Below are positions 7,873 to 18,009 of a stretch of DNA of 64,000 nucleotides, piece by piece. A model generated the notes under the pieces. That model did no database searches. It was not told the origin of the DNA and saw only the letters and a list, made by a program, of their open reading frames with translations. The DNA comes from Dyella_B sp035503745 (lineage in GTDB: Bacteria > Pseudomonadota > Gammaproteobacteria > Xanthomonadales > Rhodanobacteraceae): the NCBI RefSeq assembly GCF_035503745.1, contig NZ_DATJTC010000008.1, forward strand, positions 62,001 to 126,000, written 5' to 3'. Numbering within the stretch: position 1 is the stretch's first letter; every line of letters starts with the position of its first letter. The position numbers and the translations under genes were made by a program.

Positions 7873-9705
7873 CTAGCCCGCGCGCGTGAAACCGTCGGCA
7901 CTCCAATGCTCGCTGCCGACCCCGTGATGCACGAAAAACAATCCGTCCGGATCGTATTGCCGCTTCGCCGCCGCGAGCCGCGCATAGTTGGCACCCCAGA
8001 ACGCGTTCTGCCAGTCGCGCTGGAAATAATCGCTCTCCGACACATAGGCGCCGGCATCGGGCGCGACTTTGTACAACGCGTCCATCGCATTGCGCAGCTG
8101 GATTTCATGCCGGCGCGCTTGGGCCAGATCCGGCCCGGGACCGGGCATGCCCGGATACGCCGGTCCGCTCGCGTCGGCCATGATCGCCAAGGCGAATGCG
8201 TCGAGCACTTGCGGGTTGGTGGCCGTATCGCGCGCGGCATCGATGGTCTGTTTCGTCGCCCCGAACAAACCTTTGTTGAAATGAAACTCCACGCGCTTAT
8301 GGCGTGTGCACGCCAATATCGCCTCTGCCAGCGCCGGTAGCCGGTCTTCGCGCAACAGCGACCCAGGCAGCCACGCCGATTTGAATCCGTGCAGGAACCA
8401 GCCCACTTGTCCATGATCGCCGGACCACAGCATGTGATTGCGCGGCGCGCCGGTGCGATCATCCTCAACGATGGCGCTTGGTGCATGCTGACGAAAGAAT
8501 TCCGCATCCCAGAAATGCCGCGCCGGTACGGCGAGCGCCTGTATAGGCTGCACGAACGCGTACTCCTTGCGTGCGCGTACCCAATCTACAAAGGGTGCCC
8601 ACGTCGCCAGCGCCTGCTGCTGATCCAGCCCCTGGAACACCATCGACACGTGAAGCATGTTGTCCTCATCGAACGCCATCTGCTCGCCCCAATGCGGATT
8701 GCACAGATCGCTGCGGTAAAAACGCATGGCCTGCGCGATCAAGGCGCCAAATGCCTGGTCGGACGAGGCCCGGATCGCGCCGAACACGCCGCCGAAGTAT
8801 TCCGGCAGTTCGCGCGTGCGCAAGGTGAGCCGCGTCACCACGCCCAAGCTGCCGCCGCCACCGCCCTTGATGCCCCAGAACAGCTCCGGATTTGTACACG
8901 CATTGGCAATGCGCACCACGCCATCGGCCGTAACGACTTCCGCTTCCAGCAGGCCTGATGCGGCAGTCCCATAGTGCTTGGAGAAACTGCCGAAGCCGCC
9001 GCTCTGGATAAGCCCTGCCACGCCGACCGTGGTGCATCCGCCGCCTTGCACATAGCGACCGCCGTGCGTGGTGACGGCATCGTAGGCATCGATCCACATC
9101 GCACCGGACTGCAAACTCACTGCCGGCTGCGGCGCATGGATGCCCGCGCAACCCTGTGCGACGAACGCATCGTGCAAGGTCGCCGCGTTCATGTGCCGCG
9201 TCCACACCAGCAGGGAGTCGGGCGCGTCGGAGGTGCCCTGGTAACTGTGGCCGCCGCCTTTTACCACCAGGCGCAGATGATGTTCGCGCGCGAAGTTCAC
9301 CGCTGCCACCACGTCGGCGGTGCTTGCCGCGGCGACGGCATAGGTACTGGGCCGGGAAGTCCATGCATAGGCCCAGCCGCTGGTCTGGGTCAGCGCTGGC
9401 TGGTCGCCGATATAGAACGGATTTTTGATGTGCGCGAGCGCTTCGCGGCAGGCCGCCGTAGTCGAGGTAGCCGTGCAGTGCGCGAATGGCGACTCCAGCT
9501 TCAGCAAACGCCCGCCCACGGCCTGCTTGAGTTGGTCCCACTGCGCCGCCGAAGGCCAGCGCGGCTGACCCGGCCGTACCCTCGATGTCCATGCCCTGGG
9601 TATCGCCCCACCCACTGCCGCCAGCGCCGACGCCAGCCCTGCGCTCATCGCACCCGACATCACCGGCAGCGCCAGCGCCGCCTTCAGAAGCTCACGCCTG
9701 TTCAT
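7873..9705 (-). CDS. Tat-exported FAD-linked oxidase with BBE domain
   Basis: A 610-residue flavoprotein of the berberine-bridge/VAO family, which oxidises alcohols, sugars or aromatic substrates with O2. The start at 9705 follows a GGAGGG site and gives a Tat-like N-terminus (MNRRELLKAALALP). The FAD-binding PCMH domain begins near residue 120. It carries both covalent flavin anchors, His153 in GGGHSYQG and Cys224 in GGGCTTVG, so the cofactor is probably bicovalent. The BBE segment closes the protein (YDPDGLFFVHHGVGSEHW). An in-frame extension to 9894 is unlikely because it would bury the Tat signal. The substrate is unknown and no partner gene is adjacent. Confidence 0.9.
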   Translation of the reverse strand: MNRRELLKAALALPVMSGAMSAGLASALAAVGGAIPRAWTSRVRPGQPRWPSAAQWDQLKQAVGGRLLKLESPFAHCTATSTTAACREALAHIKNPFYIGDQPALTQTSGWAYAWTSRPSTYAVAAASTADVVAAVNFAREHHLRLVVKGGGHSYQGTSDAPDSLLVWTRHMNAATLHDAFVAQGCAGIHAPQPAVSLQSGAMWIDAYDAVTTHGGRYVQGGGCTTVGVAGLIQSGGFGSFSKHYGTAASGLLEAEVVTADGVVRIANACTNPELFWGIKGGGGGSLGVVTRLTLRTRELPEYFGGVFGAIRASSDQAFGALIAQAMRFYRSDLCNPHWGEQMAFDEDNMLHVSMVFQGLDQQQALATWAPFVDWVRARKEYAFVQPIQALAVPARHFWDAEFFRQHAPSAIVEDDRTGAPRNHMLWSGDHGQVGWFLHGFKSAWLPGSLLREDRLPALAEAILACTRHKRVEFHFNKGLFGATKQTIDAARDTATNPQVLDAFALAIMADASGPAYPGMPGPGPDLAQARRHEIQLRNAMDALYKVAPDAGAYVSESDYFQRDWQNAFWGANYARLAAAKRQYDPDGLFFVHHGVGSEHWSADGFTRAG

Positions 9706-10004
9706 GCCAACTACCCTCCGTGACAGACCGTTAAAGATGCTCCGATCTATTGCACGCACCCGGCATGACGTCGGGAAGGCCCGCAGGGCGTGGCGCGTGG
9801 CACGGGGCAGACTGGCCGCCTGTGCAGACGCCATGCTGCCCGATATGCGCATACCGTGCCGTGACGGGTACGTGCCATGGATCAAAGCTTCCATGAATGG
9901 CCGTCACTGTCCGCCCCCGATGGCCGGTCATCCACGGCGAAGGGACGTGCGGAACGCGTTGTGGGACGAACGGCGGGACCGTGGGGGCAAGCAGGCGTTG
10001 CCGG

Positions 10005-10940
10005 CTAGCTCCGGCTCGAATGCGCGCGTCGCGCCTCATAGGCTTTCAAGTGCGCGTAGGCCACGCGCAGCATCGGCAGGTCCAGGCCGGACGCCTCGCC
10101 GCGTGCCAGCAAGTCGCCCACCACATGGTCGGCTTCGATCGGACCGCCCTGCTCCAGGTCCCGCAGCATCGAGGCGGTCAGGGTGGAGCCCGGCTCGGTC
10201 AGCACCGAATGGGCGCGCTGCAGCGTGGCTTCGCCGGGCGCGTGGCCATGGGCCTGCGCTACGCGCCGACCCTCCTCCAGCAGGTCAAGCGTCGTCTGCC
10301 TGCCGCCGGGGACCGCCACGATATCGCCCACCGGCGCGCGCATCAGGCAGGTGATGCCGGCCAGCGACGCCAGGAACACCCACTTGTCCCACATGTCTTG
10401 CAGAATGGTGGTGCTAAGCCGCGGTTCGAAACGAACCTTGGCCATGGCCTGCGCCACTTGCTCGATCCGCGCCGAACGCGAACCGTCGCGCTCCCCGTAG
10501 GTAAGGCTGTGCGAGCTATTGAGATGGCGCACCGCACCATCCGCATCCAGGGTAGCCGCGATCACGCATTGGCCGCCGAGCACATGCGCCGCGCCGAAGC
10601 GGGCATCGAGCAGGTCCAGATGGCGCATGCCATTGAGCAAAGGCAGGATCAGGGTCTGCGGCCCTATCGCGGGCGCCATGTCCTGGATCGCCTGCGGCAG
10701 GTGGTAGGCCTTGCAGCTCACCACGACCAGGTCGAAGGTTTCTTGCAAGGTGTCGGCCTGCACGGTCTTGGGCGCGGCCGCGGTGAAGTCGCCCAGGGTA
10801 CTGCGAACGACCAGGCCCGTACGCGCCAGCGATGCCGCGCGTCCGGCGCGCACCAGGAAGGTCACGTCCTTGCCGCTTTCCAACAGGCGTGCGCCGAAAT
10901 AACCGCCGGTTGCGCCGGCTCCCACCATCAGGATCTTCAT
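10005..10940 (-). CDS. 2-dehydropantoate 2-reductase family protein
   Basis: Ketopantoate reductase converts 2-dehydropantoate to pantoate with NADPH in pantothenate and coenzyme A synthesis. The N-terminus is a Rossmann motif (MKILMVGAGATGGYFGARLL), followed by VVVSCKAYHL and a C-terminal helical domain with DKWVFLASLAGITCL, which holds the conserved catalytic Lys. Length (311) fits the family. No pan genes are adjacent. Genomes of this group often carry several paralogues, so this copy could act on another 2-oxoacid; for that reason I do not assign panE. Confidence 0.85.
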   Translation of the reverse strand: MKILMVGAGATGGYFGARLLESGKDVTFLVRAGRAASLARTGLVVRSTLGDFTAAAPKTVQADTLQETFDLVVVSCKAYHLPQAIQDMAPAIGPQTLILPLLNGMRHLDLLDARFGAAHVLGGQCVIAATLDADGAVRHLNSSHSLTYGERDGSRSARIEQVAQAMAKVRFEPRLSTTILQDMWDKWVFLASLAGITCLMRAPVGDIVAVPGGRQTTLDLLEEGRRVAQAHGHAPGEATLQRAHSVLTEPGSTLTASMLRDLEQGGPIEADHVVGDLLARGEASGLDLPMLRVAYAHLKAYEARRAHSSRS

Positions 10941-11373
10941 CGACTGGCCATCCTCGATACAGGCAACTGGCTAGCAGATGGGGGCCATGCCTGCGCATGC
11001 AAGCGACTCAGTACATGGCGCTTACACTTGCTATACGAATCCTTTCTCTTTCCGTAGCAGTGCCTATGGAAGATTCATGATGAATTTTTCGCCGCCCTGA
11101 CGGGGCGGCGATGGCAGGGGTGTGGTCAGGGGCGATGAACAGATTGGGCCCATCGCAAGCCCGGGCTGCGAGCGGTGGGTGATCGTTCAAGGCGGCGGAC
11201 AGGTTTGGCCGCCATGGTCCGCCACCGGACCGAAGGGGATTGAAGTCAAGGCAAGTGCGTGTACCGCCCAGGAAGCTTTGCATGGCGATGCCGGGCATGT
11301 CCCATCGCCACGGGGAAGCGCAGCGGACGCTGCGTGGAACGAATCCTTGCAACGTTTCTTGAGGAGAACGGAC
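10941..11373. other. 433-bp region between panE-like and sedolisin genes
   Basis: This spacer separates divergent genes and should hold both promoters. TTACAC and TATACG hexamers near 11021-11040 could be plus-strand promoter elements. A strong hairpin (CGCCGCCC, loop TGAC, GGGCGGCG) lies at 11091-11112 but has no T-run after it on either strand, so I do not call it a terminator. An open frame upstream of 11374 continues in phase with the protease but has no coding character. Confidence 0.5.
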
Positions 11374-13503
11374 ATGACATCGGCACGACATGGCGGCACA
11401 GCCGCCAGGCTGTTATTGACGCTGCTGGCAGCCGGAGCGGGAACATGTGTTTGCGCATCCGCCCATGCCGCCACTATCGGCCTGCTTTCACGCCCGCAGA
11501 TCACGCGCGCGCCCAACAACAACGATCGCGTGACCCTGCCCGGCAACGTCTCGCCGTTCGCCATCGCCGCCAATGATCGCGGCCGCGTCGAGGACAACCT
11601 GGTGCTGGAACACATGCAACTGCTGCTGCAGCGCCCGGCCGAGCGCGAACAGGCGCTTGCAGCGTTTATGCAGCAACAACAGACCAAGGGCTCGCCCAAC
11701 TACCGCAACTGGTTGACGGCCGAGCAAATGGGCGAACAGTTCGGCGTTTCGCAGCTGGACATCGACGCCATCACCCGTTGGCTTGCCGCGCAGGGCTTTA
11801 CGGTCAATCGTGTCTATGAAGGCGGCACGCTGATCGATTTCTCCGGCACCGCGGGCCAGGTGCGTCGCGCATTCGATACGCAAATGCATCATCTGAACGT
11901 CAATGGCCAGAACCACATCGCCAACATGAGCGACCCGCAGATTCCCGCTGCGTTTGCGTCAGTGGTCAGCGGCATCGTGTCGTTGAACGATTTCCGCCCG
12001 CACACCAATTACCGGCAGCACCTCAACTACACCTATACCAGCAGCGGAGCCACGTATCAGGCGGTGGTCCCCGCCGACCTGGCGACGATCTACAACTTCA
12101 ATCCGCTGTTCTCCGCAGGAATCAACGGCAGCGGCCAGACCATTGTGCTGATCGAGGACACCAACGTGTACTCGACCGCCGATATCGCCACCTTCCGCTC
12201 CACGTTCGGCCTTCCCGCTGCCAATTTCAGCCAGGTGCATCCGGGCAACTGCACCAATCCCGGCGTGGTGGTGGGTAACGATGGCGAAGCGGAGCTGGAT
12301 GTGGAATACGCCGGCGCGGCGGCACCAGGCGCCGCGCTGGAGGTGGCTTCGTGCCGGGATACCTCGACCGAGTTCGGCGGACTGATCGCGCTCGACAACC
12401 TGGTCAATGCCAGCTCGCCGCCGGCGATCGTCAGTATCAGCTATGGTGAATGCGAGGCGGAAAACGGTGCCACGCAGAACGCGGCGTACATCTCCGTCTA
12501 TCAGCAAGCCGCCGCCGAAGGCGTATCGGTATTCGTATCGTCCGGCGATGAAGGGGCAGCCAGTTGCGACGCGGACAAAGCCAATGCCACGCATGGCATC
12601 GGGGTCAGCGGCTTTGCTTCCACGCCGTACAACGTGGCCGTGGGCGGCACCGATTTCGGCGATACCTACAACGGCACCAACAGCGCGTATTGGAATGCGA
12701 GCAACACGTCCACGTATGGTTCGGCCAAATCGTATATCCCGGAAATTCCCTGGAACGACTCCTGCGCCAGCCAGTTGATCGACACGTACGTCGGCTACAG
12801 TACCCCCTACGGCAGGACCGGCTTCTGCAACAGCAGCTTGGGCCGCGAAGACTTCATCACCACGACCTCCGGCAGCGGCGGCCCCAGCGGTTGCGCCAGC
12901 GGCAAGCCGCGCACATCGGGCGTGGTGGGCGGCACCTGCAAAGGCACGGCCAAGCCGTCGTGGCAAACGCTGGTCGGCAATCCGTCCGATGGCGTGCGCG
13001 ACATTCCGGATGTTTCCCTGTTTGCGGCCAATGGCGTGTGGGGCCACTACTACGTGTTCTGCTACACCGACACGGCCGGTGGCGGCGCGGCGTGCACCGG
13101 CGCGCCCAGCGGCTGGGCCGGCGCGGGTGGCACTTCGTTCGCCTCGCCGATCATGGCCGGTATCCAGGCCTTGGTGAACCAGCACATCGGTGCCCGGGTG
13201 GGCAATCCCAATCCAACCTATTACAGCCTCGCGCGCAGCGAATACGGCGCTGCGGGCAGCGCCGCGTGCAATTCGAACAGCGGCACTGCGAGCGGCAGTT
13301 GCGTGTTCTACGACGTCACGCTGGGCGACATGGACATCAACTGCACCGGCAACAACGATTGCTACCGGCCCGGCTATACCTACGGGGTGCTGTCGACCTC
13401 CACCGGCGCCTACGACCCCAGCTACAAGGCCGCCACCGGATGGGATTTCGCCACCGGCATCGGCACGGTCAATGCCGCGAATCTGGTTTACAACTGGCCT
13501 TGA
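11374..13503 (+). CDS. Secreted sedolisin (S53) serine-carboxyl protease precursor
   Basis: A secreted acid-active protease of family S53 (kumamolisin/xanthomonalisin type), 709 residues. After a signal peptide (to about residue 33, SAHA-AT), an activation pro-domain spans about 50-210. The catalytic domain has Glu305 and Asp309 (E-x3-D in EAELDVEY), the oxyanion Asp in SSGDEGA and the nucleophile Ser588 in GGTSFASP. A C-terminal Asp-rich/Gly segment and ATGWDFATGIG form the usual calcium site. GAGGAG lies 8 bases before the ATG. It is one gene with its own terminator and probably serves extracellular protein breakdown. Confidence 0.95.
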   Translation: MTSARHGGTAARLLLTLLAAGAGTCVCASAHAATIGLLSRPQITRAPNNNDRVTLPGNVSPFAIAANDRGRVEDNLVLEHMQLLLQRPAEREQALAAFMQQQQTKGSPNYRNWLTAEQMGEQFGVSQLDIDAITRWLAAQGFTVNRVYEGGTLIDFSGTAGQVRRAFDTQMHHLNVNGQNHIANMSDPQIPAAFASVVSGIVSLNDFRPHTNYRQHLNYTYTSSGATYQAVVPADLATIYNFNPLFSAGINGSGQTIVLIEDTNVYSTADIATFRSTFGLPAANFSQVHPGNCTNPGVVVGNDGEAELDVEYAGAAAPGAALEVASCRDTSTEFGGLIALDNLVNASSPPAIVSISYGECEAENGATQNAAYISVYQQAAAEGVSVFVSSGDEGAASCDADKANATHGIGVSGFASTPYNVAVGGTDFGDTYNGTNSAYWNASNTSTYGSAKSYIPEIPWNDSCASQLIDTYVGYSTPYGRTGFCNSSLGREDFITTTSGSGGPSGCASGKPRTSGVVGGTCKGTAKPSWQTLVGNPSDGVRDIPDVSLFAANGVWGHYYVFCYTDTAGGGAACTGAPSGWAGAGGTSFASPIMAGIQALVNQHIGARVGNPNPTYYSLARSEYGAAGSAACNSNSGTASGSCVFYDVTLGDMDINCTGNNDCYRPGYTYGVLSTSTGAYDPSYKAATGWDFATGIGTVNAANLVYNWP

Positions 13504-13528
13504 GCTTCACATCCAAGGTCTGCAGCAA

Positions 13529-13560
13529 AGCGCCTTCCGGCTTGCCGGGAGGCGCTTTTT
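13529..13560 (+). terminator. Rho-independent terminator of the sedolisin gene
   Basis: An 11-bp stem (GCGCCTTCCGG with CCGGGAGGCGC), CTTG loop and TTTTT tail lie 26 bases after the protease stop on the plus strand. Confidence 0.92.
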
Positions 13561-13668
13561 CATTCATCAAGCGAGGTGCGCGGCAACCGGCCGCATGATC
13601 TTTTGCCGCGTTGGTGTCATCATGTCTGGAGCCTGCTCCAGGCTAGCAAGTCTCAAGGGCATTCGAGC

Positions 13669-14070
13669 GTGTTGAACCGCGCGGCACATCAACGGATGGT
13701 GGCATGGCTGGCACTCGCCGCCATGGCCTTGATCGTGCTGATGCCGGTGATATCTCGTTCGATGCCGATGTCGCAGATGCCGGACGCCGCGATGGCCGGC
13801 ATGAGCATGGATCCGGACTGCCCGATGGGCATGGACCACGCCGGCCAACCTCATCACGGCGCCCCGTGCCATCCCGACGATCCGACCGCGCGATGCGGGT
13901 ACTGCGTCATGTTCATGCATACGCCGGCCGCCGGATTCGGGTCGGCGCTGGCATGGGCGCCGCTTTATCTGCCGCCGCATGCGCCGCACGGTTTTTCACA
14001 GCACGCCCAACCTTGCGCACCGCTGTTGAGCGCGCGTTCGCGCGGTCCGCCACCCGGGGCCGACGTCTGA
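13669..14070 (+). CDS. DUF2946 protein, Met/His-rich, probable copper-linked
   Basis: A 133-residue envelope protein of the DUF2946 family. An N-terminal hydrophobic segment (about 8-26) is followed by a Met/His-rich stretch with MPMSQMP, MAGMSM, CPMGMDH and HHGAPCH, then a CGYC motif and a second hydrophobic segment. Such Met and His clusters are typical of periplasmic copper ligands. DUF2946 genes commonly sit beside TonB-dependent receptors, as here. GTG at 13669 is chosen because an AAGGG site precedes it and the hydrophobic segment becomes N-terminal; a TTG one codon later is possible. Function is not established. Confidence 0.75.
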   Translation: MLNRAAHQRMVAWLALAAMALIVLMPVISRSMPMSQMPDAAMAGMSMDPDCPMGMDHAGQPHHGAPCHPDDPTARCGYCVMFMHTPAAGFGSALAWAPLYLPPHAPHGFSQHAQPCAPLLSARSRGPPPGADV

Positions 14071-14234
14071 TCCGGCGCTAGTTCGCAGCGCCGCCATTCC
14101 TGTCAACGCATCCGGAAACCCGCGCAGGCGTACTGTCTGTATGCGCGTGTCATTTCCGCGTTGGGTGCGATGACGTGTCCCCTGCCTCCGCGCGGTCTAC
14201 GGCGCGGCGGCGTTTTCCAGCGGAATCACTTTCA

Positions 14235-16550
14235 ATGCGTACCTCTTCCCGTACCAACGCGCTGGCCGCGTTGCCGCTTGCCATGCTGGCGTCCTCCATC
14301 GCCATGGCACAAAGCGGCCAGAACGTACCGGACTCATCGTCGAGCACGCCATCGACCAGGGCATCGAAGAAACCCACCACGCTGGCGGCCATCAGCGTGA
14401 CCGCCCGGTCCAATCAAACGCTCACGGCGCCGCCGCCCTTCCCCGCCACGCAAGTAAGCGTCACCGCCGCGCAGATCAATGACACCGTCAATGCCGTGGA
14501 CGTGGAAGATGCGGCCAAGTACATGCCCAGCATCTTTATCCGCAAGCGCAACGAGGGCGATACGCAACCGGTACTTGCCACCCGCGACTGGGGCGTCAAT
14601 TCCAGCGCGCGCACGCTGGTCTACGTCGACGATATTCCGATCTCCGCGTTGATCGCCAACAACAACACCATCGGCGCGCCGCGCTGGGGCATGGTGGCGC
14701 CTGACGAAATCGACCACATCGACATGTTGTATGGCCCCTATTCGGCCGCCTATTCGGGCAATGCCATGGGCGGCGTAATGCGCATCGTCACGCGCACGCC
14801 GGACAAGCCGCAGGTGACCATCGAGCAGACCGAAGCGTTGCAAAGCTTCGATCTCTACAACACCAAGGGCACTTACGCGACCAGCAAGACCAGCGTCACC
14901 GCCAGCGGACGCCATGGAAAACTTTCCTGGTTCCTGGGCGCCAACTCGGCCAACAGCTTCAGCCAACCGCTGACCTTCATCACCAGCGGATCCATACCGG
15001 CGCACACCACCGGCACAATTCCAGCGCTCAACAAGACCGGACAACCGGCCAACGTACTGGGTGCGGGCGGTTTGCTGCACACGCGCATGCTCAATGTGGA
15101 TGGCAAGTTCGCCTACGACGTCACGCCATGGCTACAGGCCGCCTACTGGGTGGGCTACTGGAGCAACGACGGGCAGTCGCACGCGCAGACCTATTTGTCC
15201 AACGCCAGCGGCGCGCCCACCTATGGCAAGGCCGCCGGATTCGCGAGCAACACCTATGGAATCATCGAGCACCACCTGATGCAGGCGGCCTCGCTGAAAA
15301 CCGACACCAAAGGCTACTTTGACGGATCGCTGATCGTCACCCACTACAACTTCATCAAGGACGATCAATGGTCGCCCTACGGCGTGGGCGCCAACACGCT
15401 TTTCACGCCGAACGGGCTGCTGGCCAGCTACGCCGGCACGAACTGGTCCACGGCGGACCTGCAAGGCATCTGGCGACCCGATGGCTACGGTGGCGCGCAC
15501 GAAATCTCCGCTGGCGTGCATGCCGATCAGTACACGCTGGCCAACCCCACCGATAACACGCGCGTGTGGCAAGACCCCGACACGGTCGAGGGCCTCTACT
15601 CGGCCGGCAGCGGCAAGACCAGGACGAACGCGGTTTGGTTGCAGGATGCCTGGCAGCTGGCGCCCGATTGGCTGGCGACGATCGGCGGCCGTTTCGAACA
15701 ATGGAAGGCCAGCGACGGCTTCAACTTCAGCGGCAAGACTGCCGTTTATCAACCCACGGAAAAAGCCGACGGCTTCTCGCCCAAAGCAACCTTGCGCTGG
15801 GACATCGCGCCGGCCTGGCGCCTTACCGGTTCGTTGGCTAAGTCCCTGCGCTTTCCCACGGTCGCCGAGCTGTACCAGCTGGTATCCACCGGCTCCACGT
15901 TCTCCTCGCCCAATCCCAACTTGAAGCCCGAGCGCGACATCAGTGGCGAACTGGCACTGGAGCATGCCATCACCGACGGCACGGTAAGGGTGTCGCTGTT
16001 CCAGGAGAACACGCGCGACGCGCTGATTTCGCAGACTTCGACGCTGTCCACTTACCCGGTCCCGGTCACCTACACCATGAACGTCGGCGAGGTTCGCAAT
16101 CGCGGCATCGAACTGGTGGGCGACCGCAACAACGCGCTGATCCAGGGGCTGGAGCTTTCCGGCAGTGTCACCTTCGTCGATTCGACCACGCTTTCCGATC
16201 CGAGCTTCGCCAGCGTGGCGGGTACGACGGCCGACGGCAAGCATGTGCCTTATGTGCCGCGCTGGCGCTCAACGGCCGTGGCCACTTACCGGCCAACCGC
16301 CGCCTGGGCGTTCACGCTTGCCGGCCGCTACAGCGGCAAGCAGTACTCCACGCTGGACAACACCGACAACACGCCCAACGTGTTCGGCGCGTTCGACAAA
16401 TTCCTGGTGTTCGACGCACATGTGAACTACCAGATCAACGAACAGCTTTCGGCCTCATTGGGCGTGGATAACTTGAACAACGAAAAGTATTTCCTCTATC
16501 ACCCGTTCCCGCAGCGCACCTATGTCGCAAGCCTCAAGTTCCGTCTCTGA
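14235..16550 (+). CDS. TonB-dependent outer-membrane receptor
   Basis: A 771-residue outer-membrane receptor for TonB-driven import. It has a signal peptide (cleaved near AMA-QS, residue 26), a plug domain (about 75-190, with YVDDIPIS, IDMLYGPYSAAYSGNAMGG and MRIVT) and a 22-strand-type barrel ending in aromatic-Arg-Leu (SLKFRL), the usual C-terminal signature. No clear TonB box or carboxypeptidase-like extension is visible. The last 29 bases overlap the PepSY gene, and a DUF2946 gene precedes it. The ligand is not readable; the Met-rich neighbours favour copper or a metallophore over carbohydrates. Confidence 0.92.
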   Translation: MRTSSRTNALAALPLAMLASSIAMAQSGQNVPDSSSSTPSTRASKKPTTLAAISVTARSNQTLTAPPPFPATQVSVTAAQINDTVNAVDVEDAAKYMPSIFIRKRNEGDTQPVLATRDWGVNSSARTLVYVDDIPISALIANNNTIGAPRWGMVAPDEIDHIDMLYGPYSAAYSGNAMGGVMRIVTRTPDKPQVTIEQTEALQSFDLYNTKGTYATSKTSVTASGRHGKLSWFLGANSANSFSQPLTFITSGSIPAHTTGTIPALNKTGQPANVLGAGGLLHTRMLNVDGKFAYDVTPWLQAAYWVGYWSNDGQSHAQTYLSNASGAPTYGKAAGFASNTYGIIEHHLMQAASLKTDTKGYFDGSLIVTHYNFIKDDQWSPYGVGANTLFTPNGLLASYAGTNWSTADLQGIWRPDGYGGAHEISAGVHADQYTLANPTDNTRVWQDPDTVEGLYSAGSGKTRTNAVWLQDAWQLAPDWLATIGGRFEQWKASDGFNFSGKTAVYQPTEKADGFSPKATLRWDIAPAWRLTGSLAKSLRFPTVAELYQLVSTGSTFSSPNPNLKPERDISGELALEHAITDGTVRVSLFQENTRDALISQTSTLSTYPVPVTYTMNVGEVRNRGIELVGDRNNALIQGLELSGSVTFVDSTTLSDPSFASVAGTTADGKHVPYVPRWRSTAVATYRPTAAWAFTLAGRYSGKQYSTLDNTDNTPNVFGAFDKFLVFDAHVNYQINEQLSASLGVDNLNNEKYFLYHPFPQRTYVASLKFRL

Positions 16551-17937
16551 AGGTACGTCGCGGCGGCGCGACGCGTACCGTCTGATCTGGCGCTGGCATT
16601 TCTACGCCGGCCTGTTTTGCCTGCCCTTCGTACTGTGGCTGGCGACAACCGGCATGATCTACCTGTTCAAGCCGCAACTTGAACCGCTGCTGGAACGACG
16701 CTACGCGCACGTCACGCAGGCGCCGGCACAGGCCCCCAGCGCACAGGTCGCGGCGGCGTTGCGGGCGGTGCCCGGCTCCGTGCTCAACGCGTATCAGCTG
16801 CCTTCCACTCCCCAAGCCGCCACGCGCGTGCTAGTCGGGCGCGGTGGCGAGCTCGTACGCGTGTTCGTCAATCCGTCCACGCTTAAAGTGCTGGGCGTGG
16901 TGCGCGAAAACGATCGCTTCATGAAGGTGATTTTCTACCTGCACGGCGAGCTGCTGCTCGGTACCGGCGGCTCGATGCTGGTGGAACTGGCCGCGTCGTG
17001 GACCATTCTGATGTTGCTGACCGGCCTGTACCTTTGGTGGCCGCGCAACGCGCGGCTCGGCGGCACGTTGTATCCGCGCCTCGGTTCGGGCCCGCGGATT
17101 TTCTGGCGCGATCTGCATGCGGTCGCCGGCCTGTGGATCGCGATGTTCGCGCTGATCATGCTGCTTTCCGGTCTGCCCTGGAGCAAGTCCTGGGGCGGCA
17201 TGTTGCGCACGGTACGGCAGGCCTATGCCAGCACCGCCTCGCCACCGGACTGGACCACTGGCAGCGCGTCCGAGCGCGCGCAGATCAAGGCGGAAAACAC
17301 GCCGGTTGCCGCGCCTGCGGTCTCCGACACACATGTGTCCATGCCCGGCATGGACATGGGCGATTCACGGGCAGGCATAGCGGCGGATTATTCGCCGCTC
17401 GACCGGCTGGTACCGGTGGTCGCCGCGCAGCATCTTGCGCCGCCGGTGTTGCTTGCGCCGCCCTCGCAACGCGCACCGCACTGGACCGCGCGATCGGATG
17501 CGGACAACCGGCCGCGCCGCAGCGAGCTGGTACTCGATCCCACCACCGGCGCGATCCTCAAGCGCACGACATTCGCGCAGAAGCCGCTGCTCGACCGCAT
17601 CATCGGCTATGGCATCGCCCTTCATGAAGGGGCGCTGTTTCCACCGCTCAACCAGATCCTGGGCGTATTCACCGCGCTGGGACTCATCACACTGTGTACC
17701 AGCGCGGCGGTGATGTGGTGGCGGCGCCGGCCCGGCGGCGTCCTTGGCGCACCGCCGGCGCTCGATACGGCGAAATATCCTGCGGTGCTGCTGGGATTGC
17801 TGGGGATGCTGGGCGTATTGCTGCCCCTGCTCGGCGCCTCGATGCTGCTGGTGTTGCTGATCGAGCGTGTTTGCCTGCGCCGCATCGAGCGGGTCCGCAC
17901 GTTCCTCGGGCTGGCCTCGCCCAACCGGGCTGGATGA
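16522..17937 (+). CDS. PepSY-associated inner-membrane protein with Met-rich loop
   Basis: A 471-residue PepSY-TM protein. Helices lie near residues 25-50, 150-175 and 205-225, then two near the C-terminus (about 375-395 and 415-445). The periplasmic loop before residue 300 contains HVSMPGMDMGDS around residue 274, a Met-rich motif that echoes the DUF2946 protein. Proteins of this family are found beside siderophore or metal receptors and some act as inner-membrane reductases releasing metal from its carrier. The start overlaps the receptor gene by 29 bases, so expression is coupled. The reductase role is inference from family and context. Confidence 0.85.
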   Translation: MSQASSSVSEGTSRRRDAYRLIWRWHFYAGLFCLPFVLWLATTGMIYLFKPQLEPLLERRYAHVTQAPAQAPSAQVAAALRAVPGSVLNAYQLPSTPQAATRVLVGRGGELVRVFVNPSTLKVLGVVRENDRFMKVIFYLHGELLLGTGGSMLVELAASWTILMLLTGLYLWWPRNARLGGTLYPRLGSGPRIFWRDLHAVAGLWIAMFALIMLLSGLPWSKSWGGMLRTVRQAYASTASPPDWTTGSASERAQIKAENTPVAAPAVSDTHVSMPGMDMGDSRAGIAADYSPLDRLVPVVAAQHLAPPVLLAPPSQRAPHWTARSDADNRPRRSELVLDPTTGAILKRTTFAQKPLLDRIIGYGIALHEGALFPPLNQILGVFTALGLITLCTSAAVMWWRRRPGGVLGAPPALDTAKYPAVLLGLLGMLGVLLPLLGASMLLVLLIERVCLRRIERVRTFLGLASPNRAG

Positions 17938-18009
17938 CACGTCCGGACAATCGGCGCATGATGTGTGCCGGACCTCGGTCCGCATGCATCCTCGCCGGAG
18001 GTTGTCGTC

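Noticed and set aside
11091..11112. Strong GC hairpin before the sedolisin gene as terminator
   Set aside because: No T-run follows on either strand; on the plus strand the T-run precedes it.
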